Positions 40,995 through 52,907 of a stretch of 64,000 nt of DNA are shown one piece after another. Each line of letters starts with the position of its first letter. Within the stretch, counting starts at the first letter, position 1. The position numbers and the translations under genes were made by a program. Source of the stretch: Lentinus brumalis (Eukaryota; Basidiomycota; Agaricomycetes; Polyporales; Polyporaceae); NCBI GenBank assembly GCA_001792895.1, contig MARA01000055.1:1-64000 (forward strand), read 5' to 3'. Below the pieces are notes generated by a model. It ran no database searches. It had not been told where the DNA came from and worked only from the letters and a program-made list of their open reading frames with translations.

Positions 40995-42799
40995 CTACAT
41001 GAGCCAGCGCGTAGCACCATCCAGAGGCAGGCTACCGCCCTCCTCCTCCAGCTGCTTCACCGACTTGCAGCCGCAGTCAGCCCAGCGGAAGATACCTCCC
41101 GCTGTGAACTGTGTAAACGACATGCGAGTTTCGCTGCGTCCAACCGGGGTGTTCGAGTGGCGAAGGATCGCAGAGGGGATGAAGATCAACGACCCTACCG
41201 GGAAGTCGATGACCAGCTTAAGATCCCACAGCACAAGCTGTCCTCCAGAACGGTGGTTGAAGTCACCGAGCGGTACGATTGCACACCAACCAGGGGCGTA
41301 GTTGAGGTGGTCTGTGTGTACCGTCGTCGATACTTTAGGTCCGAGGTTGAATGTCGCCGCCGCGAAGACATTGTTCGTGAAGTTTGGCTTCACGGTTGAG
41401 TCGTTTTCGAGGACGGTGCAGAGGACGTCTCGGTACCTGTCGCGCATGTCCGGGGCGATCGTCTTGAATGTCGCTGTTCGCCACGGTGAGCAGCGAGCCA
41501 GGTCACAGCATGAAGGGCGCGAACGTACCATCGATCCAGCCAGCTATTCTCTGCATCGCTGTGCTTTTGAGCACTTTGCGCATTAGCACCTCGTTCTCGG
41601 GGTAATGCTGGGAGATGTTCTGCACGCGCTGGAGCACAGTCCTAGTGAGACCGCAGGGCGTGCGATGATGGACGAGTGACGCACCATTTGACCCCCACCA
41701 TACGACGGCCCAATGTTCACCCAACGGTGATCCCCGCGACGATTCTGCTGCCCGGGCGGAAACCGATACTGTTCGTTGATCAGGTTGAACTGCAAACGAA
41801 CCGCTTGTATGAGGCTGGCCCAATTGCTTGCTGGTCGATTAGGTGTGGGCCGCGGTTCGGCGACCAGCGCACCCAGCGTGAGTCCATCAGCACTGACGAT
41901 CAGGTGAGGTGTCCTAATTACCCATCAGGAAACACGAGCCCGACCGACGCGCATATTACTCACTTTCCGTCCCACTTGATATGGGTGAAGCCTCGTTGTT
42001 CGACAAGCTCGCGGGCGCTCAAATTGCTGTCTGCCACGTCCTCGGGCCCGGGACGAACAAGTCGCCCAATGTACCCGGAGCTGGCCACAGGTAGAGCGAT
42101 CGCCGGCGTGGTCCCGGACGATGCAGGATGCCCGGGGGTTTGCAGCGTTGAGGCGCCGGGGGTGGTCAGACGACCTGGCAGTTGCACGGTCGGCGAGTGG
42201 TTTTCTGGGGTCACACAAACAACGTCAGATCATGACAGCCGCATACGTGATAGCGCGATCTCACCGATATCTCCCTGACAGGAAGTCGTACCCTTTTGGC
42301 GCACGCGGGCGGTTTTTTTCGACGTCGGGGTCATCACAGTCGCAACGGCGTGGACTGCGTGCACCGTCAAACTCGCCAGGCGCTTGAACCCGGTCTGTTT
42401 GACCTGACGATCGGCGATGGGCCTGCCGTCGTGAGATATGGGGGCAGGGACACCTCCACGCACACGGTTGCGACGATGGGCGCGAGGCGGTGGTAGAGCG
42501 GGCTCCGAGGCCTCGACAACTGCCTTCGGGGAGGCGGGCGACCTTGAATGACTGGCTTGTGCCTCGATGCCTACGTCGGAGGGCTCCAACCGGTGGCCAA
42601 GCGGAGTGGCCGCCTCTTCGTCATGCGACTCAGGACTCACCTCCTGACCCCGGCGTTCAGCTTCCTGCAGAATCGATGCTATGTCCTTCGACACCCGGAT
42701 GGGTTCTCCGAAGGGCGTCATGGGCGGGGGAAGGCCACCTTGCTCGGCGACTGACGACAGTTGGCTTCTCATTGTCATCCGGTGCATCTCATGTCTCAC
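40995..42799 (-). CDS. TET/JBP-family 2-oxoglutarate/Fe(II) dioxygenase
   Basis: Exons (minus) 42247-42799, 41964-42204, 41685-41913, 41529-41628 and 40995-41473; the junctions give one frame of 533 residues. The N-terminal about 180 residues are disordered and basic. The family block then shows FTHIKWDGK, INEQYRFPPGQQNRRGDHRW, GPSYGGGQ and AMQRIAGWID, and the dioxygenase core: VFAAATFNLGPKVSTTVHTDHLN with the HxD iron ligands (about 427 and 429), APGWCAIVPLGDF, LVLWDLKLVIDFP, LRHSN with the distal His (about 480) and ETRMSFTQF with the 2-oxoglutarate Arg (about 491). TET/JBP enzymes oxidise 5-methylcytosine or thymine in DNA; basidiomycetes carry many copies, often beside KDZ transposons. 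Catalytic residues are complete. After the TAG the same frame continues for 20 codons of family-like sequence (LQRYPTWEEL), suggesting a recent nonsense change. Confidence 0.85.
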
Positions 42800-43104
42800 T
42801 CACCGATCTTGCTCCGACCTCTAGTGGTCGCACCTTGAACAGAGCGGGCGAACGCACTGGCGACTTTTGGGGGTAGCCCTTCATATGGGAGGTCAGCATG
42901 CTGTCACAGGCGGGTGTCGACAATGCGCGAAGACGAGGGGCACGCAGGGGGCTCCGGCGCGAGGAGCTTGCTGCCGCATGGCGGTCACGGTCTCGAGAGG
43001 CAACTGTGCGATGGCAAAACATCCCCCGACGACACCTACCGCCTAACGCAGTGGTGCGCACCGCCTCGATAAAGGCAGCCTGCGCGGCGGCAAAGAGAGA
43101 CGTG

Positions 43105-43680
43105 CACACCGCGTCGCCAAGCACGGCGAGCGCGCCAGCTAATAGATACGTACACACCGCGTCGCCAAGCACGGCGAGCGCGCCAGCTAATAGATACGTG
43201 CACACCGCGTCGCCAAGGACGGCGAGCGCGCCAGCTAATAGATACGTTCATACCGCGTCGCCAAGGACGGCGACGACGGCGGCGAAGAGGTTCGTGCTCA
43301 CCGCGTCACCAAGGACGGCGAGCACGGCGGCGAAGAGGTTCGTGCACACCGCGTCGCCAAGGACGGCGAGCACGGCGGCGAAGAGGTTGGTGCACACCGC
43401 GTCGCCAAGGACGGCGAGCACGGCGGCGAAGAGGTTGGTGCACACCGCGTCGCCAAGGACGGCGAGCACGGCGGCGAAGAGGTTGGTGCACACCGCGTCG
43501 CCAAGGACGGCGAGCACGGCGGCGAAGAGGTTCGTGCACACCGCGTCGCCAAGGACGGCGAGCACGGCGGCGAAGAGGTTCGTGCACACCGCGTCGCCAA
43601 GGACGGCGAGCACGGCGGCGAAGAGGTTCGTGCACACCGCGTCGCCAAGGAGGGTGAGCACGGCGGCGAAGAGGTTTGTG
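43105..43680. repeat. 48-bp minisatellite, 12 copies
   Basis: Unit GCGTCGCCAAGGACGGCGAG... of 48 bases in 12 consecutive copies, plus a decayed one at about 43057-43104. The left three copies form a subfamily (GCGCCAGCTAATAGATAC) and the rest another (ACGGCGGCGAAGAGGTT). A multiple of three, the array is open in the plus frame at 42898-43743 (repeat HTASPRTASTAAKRFV) and in several minus frames, one with hydrophobic CTNLFAAVLAVLGDAV units. That minus frame has a TGA near 43246 but later reaches a GTGAGT donor at 42796 beside the TET/JBP gene. Which strand codes, if any, is undecided. Confidence 0.9.
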
Positions 43681-43763
43681 GAACCCGTCGACAAGGACGG
43701 CGACCGTGGTGCGCACATGTATGGGGGGATGATGCGAAGATAATGGAAGTATGATTCACTCAC

Positions 43764-46700
43764 GTTGTACCCTTTTGACTCCCTCCTGGACTGCCTTGGC
43801 GTAGGATCGCTCTGAGGTACAGCTGTTCACCTCGTCGTTTGGCCCGCCATGTGAACCCGACTTACTCGGCTGCCCGTAGAAAACTGGATTCGTGGTGAAC
43901 AGTCGTTCTGCAAGAGAGGGCCTCAGCGTACGGCATCATGCTACCAACGACCGACTGCTTACCGCTCCGTCGAGTCTCCGCCTGGTTTCGCGGGGCCCCC
44001 GAACCAGGTGTTGCTGAGTGTGTGGTCAGCAGCAGCTTTAGGCCATGCAGGGAGTGCGCGGCAATTAGTCGGGCGAGCTGTGCTACGTGGCGTCCGGCGT
44101 TGCAGCGCGAGAACAGGAGGGGGCACGGGGTGGGAGGGGCGCACATCATGTGTAAGAGCATGCTCACCGGGGGGCTGTCTGTCTCTCTCATCCACGCGCG
44201 GGCGGGTAGCCGGAGGAAGCACTAACACAATGGCGTGAGTGTACCACCAGGAAATTTTTTTGGGCTTCCTCACCGTGCTCCATGGAATTCGACCGTTGGT
44301 CACGTTTCATAGTCGTTAGCAAGTCGCGAGCAGGAGATGGGCAAAGATTGAGCTAGCTATGTATGCGTACGCAGATCAGACCGGGGGCGCGGGGACAGAG
44401 GGACATTCGCAACGCACCCTCGCACGTTAAATAGGACGCGACGAGCTCCTCCTGGGGCAGATGGCGGGAGTGCCGAGCTCGGGCACATCTCTTGCGCCGG
44501 CCGCCACCATCGATGAGGCCCTGTGGCGGCTGCCTTCGGGGTCCATTTGCGCTGGAGCAGCCACCTGAGGTACTCACATCCTTGCTGGTCGGAACCATTC
44601 GCTGGTTGATTTGGTGTGGGCGACGGCGATGAACATCAGGGTAATTCGGGGAGGAGGCAAGCCATGGTCGTGACGGAGAACAGAAGTGCGCCAGGCGGGG
44701 CGACGTCGGGCGTGGGTGAGATCAGGCACGATCGCCATGTGGCGGCTATGACATTGTAGATCTCGCTTTCAAGATGAGCTCGTTCGGTATGTAGTGGCTT
44801 TGAATGGCCGCATGATACAACAGTACATATCTATCGAATGACTGTGCTTACTGCGCGATTGTCTCGTCTCGAGCGAGCGAGCGTGAGTGGACACTGGCGT
44901 GAAGTCGCGGGGTGTCTGTGTTGTGAGTACTACACTCACAGATGGACTGTATGCATGTACATACAACACATGCGCGAAGGCGATGGCGTTCGAGTAACGC
45001 GGGGCAGATACCGCGACAATCATGTGTGTCGGGCAGGCCGTCTCTGACACCATGTGAGCGTCACATGGGGAGCGTGTCCCCTCGCGCACATCGTACATGT
45101 TTGTGTATGTTCATGATCCAAGACACGTCGGGCTGAGCAGAAGCGGCTATGCGAAAGGTGAGCCCATAGTTAGAGCGCAGAAATGGGTGCACTTACTCGC
45201 ACAGGACCTGCTTCGACTTGCCGTGGTGTAAGTCCCGCGTGACGACAGGACGGAGTAGTCGCGGTGATGCACGAGTACAGTAGCGGCCGCTGTAGTTGCC
45301 CGCGAGATGAGGACAGCTGCTGTAGCTCGCGAGGGATCACCACCGGAAGACGCGCCGGGGATGCTGGGACGAAGAGAGCGAGAGTAGATGACGGAGGAAC
45401 TGCTGACGGCGCGCATAGGCCCCAACGAGAGCAATGCGCTATTGAAGTGAGGTGAGTACGGGGGGGCCAACCTCGCAGGCGTTGAGCTCACGAGGAATGC
45501 GTGCATGCAGTACGCGTATATGCGGCTGGTATATGCTAGCAGTCCATGTCAGTGTCGCAATCGCGGGAAGGCCATGGAGACTATTATTACTGACCTGTAC
45601 GAGCGCGGCTCCGATGCGGGCACCTTCTCTGCGCACTGGGACAGACAGCTCCACGAACGCGTGGTGGGTGCAGGCGACCCGCTGCACCCAAGGGACGCAG
45701 CCAGTACTGAGTTCAGAGACAGGCCGGGGGGCGACCAAGACAGACAGTCGAGTGTCCAGAATCGCAAGAAGGTCGTCGAGGAAAAGCATGAACTCTGCCG
45801 TCGAGATACTCGAAGGTCCCCTGCGCCGTTATCCGCTCTGTCTTGGTCCCCCACGGCGGCGACCACGAGAGCGAACGCGCATGGCGGGACGGTCAGCGCA
45901 CGTCCGAGGCATCTGGCCCGACGCGGGGAGCTCGTCTTCAAGTTCCTGACACGGGGATGCGACACCACGTGGGAACGCGCCGCCCACCCTCGTCGGGCTC
46001 CTCTGTAGACTGGCAACCACTCGCCCTGGCCCATGCGCTCTCCGTCCCCCTGTCCAGCCCCGTCCGCAGAGAATACGGGCTCCACCCCCGACACAAGCCC
46101 CAGCCGAGCGGCGGGCCACCCCGCTCGAAGGCCCCGATTACTGGGCGACATCTTCCAGCTCCCGCCCGCTGGCCACCTCATCGCCTCTTCCTCACAATTG
46201 CCTTTGCGGCCGCACTTGTGTCATCTTGGAGAATCGCCCGCATGCCTCGTTGGGTCATCCCACCGCGCCGGGGCAACTCCGACTGCGTCTACCTTCGTGC
46301 CTGCTCGCTCTCGGGCCCGTGCCGACTCTGCTTTGCCTGGCCACGGGGTTAACTCGCCCGCCCCTTCCTCGAAGGCTGCATCGGCGAACCAGTCCAACAA
46401 GAGCCACGCCCCGCCTTCAAAGGTATGTACGTCCTCGCTGTCGGCTCCTCGGGGATCTATGCGGGATGGGGCACGCGAGTGCGAGTGCGTGTGTAGCGGT
46501 AGCCAGTGCGAGTGTACGCCAAAGATGCATGACAGTTGCAGCGCGTACCGTGTCTACGTTGTCCAAGTCCTCAACGCCACTGTTGCCCGCCGAAGTTGTC
46601 CATCAGCCAGTGTACTGCTCATGAGCGTGGCCCGTCACGTATGCCACTCCGAGCTGATCTGCCCATGTCGATGCTATAAACATCTTCCGCACGCCTCTAT

Positions 46701-49700
46701 CCGGCGATCTTCTCACCCGCGTGGCTGCAATCGCGTGTTTCACCCCGCACTGACTGCGCGAACCCACATAGGCATCGTGCTCGCGTACATATGATATGAA
46801 GCTGGTCTCGCGCGAGAAGCACCCTTGCCCACCTCCCCTCGCTCGCCCCCTCCATCTCCGCGCCCCAGTCGACCATCGCACTCAACATGGCCCCGTCCCC
46901 CGCCCCCGGTTTCGCCTCGATGTTCTCGGGCCAGAGTTCGTGGGGGTCGCTGCACGTCGTTATCCTGCCGTTGTCCCATCGCGACCGGCTCCGCTCTCCG
47001 AGCCTGTAAGTAGTTGAAGTGAATATATCTCCTTCTCCGCGAGCAGCCGAGTGGGCTGATAGCCTCGTGGGCTGGACGAGCGCGATGGACGAGCACGACG
47101 GAGTGAAGAGCGTAGAGGAGGGTTAGCCTGACGGGCAACAGGTGGACACTCAGCGGCATCCGTTCATAGGGCCCTCGGGGTACAGGAGTGGCTGCTATTA
47201 CGACACAATAGCTGCAGGGGGACCCTGGAAGAAGTGGAGTAGGGGGTCATAGTTCAGGAGTAGTTACAGGCAATATACACGCGGCATTCGAGGCGAAATC
47301 CCTTTCATATCGCCACGATTGGGCTGACTCCAGCTACCTACATGCTCACAGTCCTCCGTCCCGCCTTGGGTGTCGCCATCCCATCCATCCTCCAGCGACA
47401 TCCCGCCCCCAGCAAGGTTGGAAGCTCTCGCAAAGCTTGGTAGGGCGGCTTCCGTGGCGTCCTCGTACGCTACAAACACGCACCGGGAACCTCCCGTCGT
47501 CACGTCTTCGAGGCAGCAACGATCAGCAGGACTCCCCCGGTTCCCAGCCCGGGAGCTCGGAATGCAGTCGCGCGACTCAAGCACGCGCGTCCGCACCACA
47601 CCGACGCGCACGCAGACTTCGCCGATGCGCGTAACCCGCGTGCTTGTTGCGACCCTCTGTGGGGGATCTGGGTGCGTGACTCACACGTCAGGTACGTCGT
47701 CAGAAGACCATACGAGCATGCGAGTCCTTGACGAACCTCACATTCGTGCCCTGGTCAGTGCAGTCGGGTGTCTAGAACGCGATCATACCCGCAGAGCCAC
47801 CGGGAGCCGAGAGGCGCTGCGGCGACGACGATCTTGACCTCGCTGGGACGTCGGGAAGGATGGTCAACCGACTCGCAGAGCGCCGTGCGACACGTCGTGG
47901 AGGCGCATGACGAATGGCTGTAGACATTCTTACATCATCACGTTCGTGAAGAACCAGACGTCCGTACTCAGCTGCAAGAACATCCCCGGGAGCAAGGTGC
48001 ACGCCTTCCCAGACGCAGCCAAGGAACTTGTCAGGATGTGCGTCGGCCGCGTGCCCCTCCTGACAAGCTGTTGCCAGATCTGCGTGTGTATAACGTCAGG
48101 CAGGTGTCCCGATGGGTAAACGAGTATGCCAGGCTCAGACTTACCTCAGGGTGCCGCCATGGCCAGCGCAGCGTCCAGAACGCGCTCATACGCGCAGAGC
48201 GACAGGGTGCCCATCTGCAGGCCTCCAGTCGTCACCACTGGATACCGGAGCACGTGCGACGGACGCACGCCAGCGGACTACTCGCGGGAATGCATAGGCA
48301 GCCGTCTGGCACGGGTCGGACGTCCATGGGCGCATGTTGGGCGCATGTCCCTGAGCAGTGGCGCGGTCGATGGTACGTCGCACTCTGGTCATTGCTCTGT
48401 ATCCCATCTCACTACCACCACCCCACACGACTGCGAGGCCCACGCAAGCAGCCAATGTTCTCGCTCGACTCCGGGCAGTACCCCCAAGCTGCGCCGCGGA
48501 TGTTGGAGGACCGGCGGCGAAGATCTCCTATCATAATCGATGGGCGTTATACTCCTCACCAAACGTAGACGTACTGGCAAGCAGCGCACCAATGTCGGGC
48601 GGCGCGAGGAATTCCTCTCCCTTGCGTACGCTGGTTGACTCGTGCCTGCAGATTGATGCGACATAGATGTTAGTTCGTCCTCTGAGCCGTGACACACTCA
48701 TGCCAGCCAGACTCACGAACGGCGGACAGGGTGTGACCCATATTGCTCTACCTGAGGACGTGCAGGGATCTTGCGCGTCCTCTCGATACTATGGGTAGCT
48801 AGCGGAGACTTGCCCGGAAGCGATACCTCCCCTCCGTGGGCTCCCTTGCGCACTGGCACCGTCGCAACACACAGGCTCGCAAGATGATCGCATTGTGCAG
48901 TACATCGCCCACGCAGCTGCGAAATGATCTGGTCGATATTACACCACCTCGGGGCGACGGGCTATTACGTGCAGAGCCTCCAAGCGAAACCAGAGGACAT
49001 CGCTATCACGGCGCTTCACAAGGGTTGTCTCGACTCGCACGATGTCGCAAGGCTTCAGATCTATGAAGTTCAGTCGCCTCGATCGCGGATTTATGCCGTC
49101 GACAGACAAGAAAAGTTCCTGAACGCCCTGAGATAACGTTAGGCGTTTGCTGGGATTGGGGAGTAAAGGCGACCGGCTACCTTCGTGCTTGCCACAAAAC
49201 GCTCTCCAACTTCAAGGTGTGTGGGTACATCATCTGTTCCCATCTGCGTGTCAGCAGCCTAGGACAGATGTCAGAGTCGATGAAGATTGAGCACTCACCA
49301 AGCCTCTGACCCCAGCGCTGCAGGATGGCCTCCATCGCGCGCAGATCGCCCAAGCGCACCAGTTCAAGCTCCACAGAATATGCTGGCGGGCACTCCCGCG
49401 TCCAGGCATAATACGTACCGATGATGCTACCGACGAAGATAATCCGTACGTCTCCCCCTCCCCACTGGAGTTCGCGCCGTCTCGGACTCCATGAACAAGC
49501 AGATAGTGGCAATCTTGACAAGGAGAACGTACGATCGTCGCGCACGCAGCAACGCAAATATCTGCGTATGCGTCTGCGAGCCCTATTAGCCTGCGATGCG
49601 CGATGACATGGGGATCGAACTGACGCTACATCCTTGGGTTCGACCCAGGGTGGCAGTATGAGCCTGTCTGCGAGGTCCGTGCCAGGAACGCTCCCAGACA

Positions 49701-50229
49701 TTGACATTTTCTTCGTAGGCGGTTCCGAGAGGCGACTTTGATAGGACAGCTCGGACCCGCTGGGTACTCGGCGCGGCTCAGTCGTGGCACGCTGGAACAT
49801 GGTTGTCTAGGCAAGCACAGAGCAGGGTGTGTGCGCGGGTACGGCCACGGGGAGGGAGGGTGAGTGCCTGTACTTCGCGGGCGAGGCAGGGCCACTCCTC
49901 GAGCCATGAGGCTGCATGTTTCGGAGCTGTACGGATCAATCGCCACTCTGTACGCAAGCGAGCTCATCGACATCGGTCATCCTGCTGAGGCAACGGACCA
50001 CCGACCCAGTACGGTCGAGCGGGCACGGACCTTCGAAGTTATACGAGCTCGAGGAGGAGGAGGGACCGCGGGATGTCAGTCGCACGCAAGCACGGGCATT
50101 GCCTCGCTCCTAAGGTGACTTGCAGAGTGAGCCCACTCGGAGGCGTGCGGTCAGCACGGTAGATACCCCGCCCGGGAATGTGGTGAGCATCCCATAATAC
50201 GTCCAGCAAAAGTCGTTCAATGTCCGTGC
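43764..50229. other. 6.5 kb without a gene I can defend
   Basis: Many overlapping open frames on both strands reflect GC-rich sequence without stops. Some isolated pieces read like exons: a Ser/Pro-rich plus-strand frame at 46033-46420 ending at GTATGT; ATG 46886 followed by a GTAAGT donor near 47007; a plus frame at 47370-47640. A minus frame at 49177-49800 has SVELELVRLGDLRAMEAILQRWGQRLG, reminiscent of an LRR of F-box proteins. None can be joined to a full gene or family. Splice-donor-like GTGAGT/GTACGT words are frequent, so spliced but degenerate genes are likely. Confidence 0.3.
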
Positions 50230-51307
50230 CTAGCTAATGACCCCGCTTCCACGGCTACCATCCACCAGCTGCTGAGGCCCTAGGACCAACGTCTCCAGAA
50301 ATATCTCCTACAAAAGACGACCGTAAGTTTGACTGAGCACGCGGAGGGTTCGTATACTCGCATACGCACCTGCGGCAGGATATCTTGCAACTGGGGCACG
50401 ATGTCTCCCAAGTCGTTGATTAGCGCATCAGGATCGCCAGCATGGTCTTGCAGTGTGGCTTTGATATCCGCGAAAACTGCCTCGTGCCCTGCCAACTTGG
50501 ACAACGCAACAAAACCAACCGCGAAGTCATGGAACAAGCATATCCTTTGCCAATTCCATTCCAGGAAGCCCGTTGTGCGTACTTCATCCTCGAGTCGATC
50601 AGTTTGCACGGCGGCATCGCTATAATGCTTGAATACAGCCTGTTGAAATTGATAAGCGACCTGTCACCCGAACGTTAAGAACCTGAGACGCAGTTACTTA
50701 CCTGTGGCACGACTCCCCGAAGCCACCTAACAATGGCCGCGAGATTGTCCTCTGCATTCCCTCCTACGCGAACGCTCTGCAGCGCATCTTGAAGTCTTGC
50801 TATGAATCCAGTGTACGTCTCCGTTGCCTCTGCATCCTCTGATAGCTCACGATAGCCAGTAAGGACGTCCGACACAATGTTCCGTTGGGCCGGGGAAATA
50901 CGACAGTCGCCAGCCGCCCACTCCATGCCGAGCATGTGCAACATACGATCCCAATCCACCCCAAAGACGGGCTCAGAGGAAGCCGGCAACCATATCTGAC
51001 CCAGATCCCGCGTGAACTCACGTCAGAATAAAGAACGAGTGCAGGTCAGTGAACTCACCACTTGCTCCCTTCCTGTCTCCTGGCGAATGATGAGCAAGAC
51101 GTACAGATCAGATCCGTGATCTATGCCGATTTGCGCCAGGGATTCGTCAGACGGGCGCGCGAGGGTGAGGAGGGCCATGAGTTCTGCAGAGAGGAACGGA
51201 CGAGGCTTGTGGTTCGCCAGAAGCGTAGTGAGTGAGGGGCCGCACTCGAAGCGAAACTTGAAAGAACTCGGACAGGGTTCTGTGAGGGAGGCCGTAGTGG
51301 CGTCGCC
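50230..51307 (-). CDS. Spliced hypothetical gene, four exons seen
   Basis: Minus-strand exons 51059-51307 (5' end uncertain), 50702-50995, 50370-50660 and 50230-50307. Introns of 63, 41 and 62 bases with GTGAGT, GTAAGT and GTGCGT donors all keep codon phase 0, strong support for a real transcript. The protein contains CGPSLTTLLANHKPRPFLSAELMALLTLAR, then SEPVFGVDWDRMLHMLGMEWAAGD, and LEWNWQRICLFHDFAVGFVALSKLAGH. It is alpha-helical and moderately acidic with no catalytic motif. No start codon is visible at its 5' end, which lies 40 bases after the F-box gene stop, so an upstream exon is missing or the gene is truncated. Function unknown. Confidence 0.55.
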
Positions 51308-51347
51308 ATGTCACAAAGCTGGGGAAGGATGTCTATTGGTCACCATG

Positions 51348-52871
51348 TCACAAAGCGTACATGATACACGAGCGTGTCTGATTTCGCAGCCATCCCGTCC
51401 ATTTGCGTTCGTCCGCTAGCCCATTCCAACCACACTGACAATACAAAGTCAAACGCAAAAGGGCGAGACCTCGCCGCTGACGCAAGACGATGTACTCCTG
51501 GATGTCCAGTGGCGATATAGCACACACAGTCAGCGTGTCCAAGGCTGGGAGACAGTCCTCGTCGACCGTACCCAGCAACGCTTGCCAATACTCCACTTGT
51601 AATGTGCGAAAGTCCATAAACAGGTCTACAAGCGCGGAAAAGCCGGAGAACATGTGTACGATGGACTCCACCCGCGTCGGAGGCGCGAGCCCGAGGTCTC
51701 GCAGTGAGAGCGTACGAAGCTGCGCGGAGGGAATCCCACAGACCCCCGTCGTGAGAGCATGCACGACTCGGGTACAATCCGATTGCGTGGCATAAATGGG
51801 ATGGAAAGGGAGGTTTAGAAGCAGCTCCTCGAGCAGGGGTGCATGGATTGTTGTCAGCAAGGTGATGCAAGACGCGACGGGGACGCCACAAAGCGACAGC
51901 CTGACAAGGAACGGTGCTGCGCCCGGGGTAGCGAGGTCTTGACCTGTCGCGGAAGTGTCGTCGACCAATGGACCGGCGAGGCGCAATCGCTGCAAGCAGG
52001 TGCAAAGGGTGATGAAAGACAGGAGTCGATGAACAGAGATGGGGTCCAGGATGTGGTCGATATTGAGGCTCGTCAGAGCCGGGGATATCACGGCACTGAA
52101 ACGGTCCCAGTCGACGCGGCATCCTCTGAGCGACAAGGTGGAGAGATGACATGCGCGCGACAGCAGCCCTTCCTTGCCAGACCCCCTCGGGACGAAGAGA
52201 GGAGGGGGGAAGGCTGCGTATCGCAGGTACGTGGTCCCAGAGGGTACGAGATCTTGGGCACAGGATATAATTTCGAATGACTGCAGCGCCGCAGGACGCG
52301 ATCGACGCTCCAGTAGCCGTATGAACGTGTCTATGACCGACGTCTCTTGCGCAATGATCGTCAAGCGCCGCCACCGTGGCTCACTAGAAGCGAGACGAGA
52401 GAACACACTGGTGAGGAATTGGATTTGTTCGGCCACGCCAACGCCCATGGATCGGACACTCAACGTGAGGGGCGGAGTGGGCGCATGAAGATGGATGGTG
52501 ATCGAGAGGGCGTGAGGACGCGCACGTTTGAGATCGACCTCGAGACGTGGGAGGGGGAGGGTCGGGGTGATGTCGATGACTGACCATAAGCTTGGGGTAG
52601 AGAGGACAATCTCGCGCCAGTGAGAGCACACCGCCATCAAGACCGAACGGCGACCGGATGGATAAATCGCCTCAGGCCATGGGACCAGCGGGTCGTCGCA
52701 AGACAAAGTCCTGGCTCTCCCTAAGGCTAGAGGTTCGCCCAGGATCATGTTCTCGAAAACCTCGCTGAGCAGTTCGACTGGCATTGACGCCACGGAAGCC
52801 CCTCCGGACGACCCGGAGTTCCACTGACTAGCCCCGCGCCTGCCAGCGTAGGTCCTGACACGAGAGCTCAT
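51348..52871 (-). CDS. F-box and leucine-rich-repeat protein
   Basis: Uninterrupted 507-codon frame; I prefer ATG 52871 (MSSRVRTYAGRR) to the one 12 codons earlier. The F-box is at about residues 30-85: SMPVELLSEVFENM, then LMAVCSHWREIVLSTPSLWSVIDI, the classic basidiomycete form. The rest is irregular leucine-rich repeats (RWRRLTIIAQETSV, LSTLSLRGCRVDW, LLEELLLNLPFHP, LRTLSLRDLGL). F-box proteins link substrates to SCF ubiquitin ligases through Skp1; these families are very large in Agaricomycetes and individual targets are unknown. A complete counterpart to the broken F-box gene at the telomere, though I cannot say they are close paralogues. Confidence 0.85.
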   Translation of the reverse strand: MSSRVRTYAGRRGASQWNSGSSGGASVASMPVELLSEVFENMILGEPLALGRARTLSCDDPLVPWPEAIYPSGRRSVLMAVCSHWREIVLSTPSLWSVIDITPTLPLPRLEVDLKRARPHALSITIHLHAPTPPLTLSVRSMGVGVAEQIQFLTSVFSRLASSEPRWRRLTIIAQETSVIDTFIRLLERRSRPAALQSFEIISCAQDLVPSGTTYLRYAAFPPPLFVPRGSGKEGLLSRACHLSTLSLRGCRVDWDRFSAVISPALTSLNIDHILDPISVHRLLSFITLCTCLQRLRLAGPLVDDTSATGQDLATPGAAPFLVRLSLCGVPVASCITLLTTIHAPLLEELLLNLPFHPIYATQSDCTRVVHALTTGVCGIPSAQLRTLSLRDLGLAPPTRVESIVHMFSGFSALVDLFMDFRTLQVEYWQALLGTVDEDCLPALDTLTVCAISPLDIQEYIVLRQRRGLALLRLTLYCQCGWNGLADERKWTGWLRNQTRSCIMYAL

Positions 52872-52907
52872 ATGGTCTACTTCACGATCAGTAATGTGTT
52901 GATACAC

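Noticed and set aside
46033..46794. Ser/Pro-rich plus-strand protein gene
   Set aside because: Opens with a plausible Met and reaches a GTATGT donor, but no continuing exon or conserved segment could be found.
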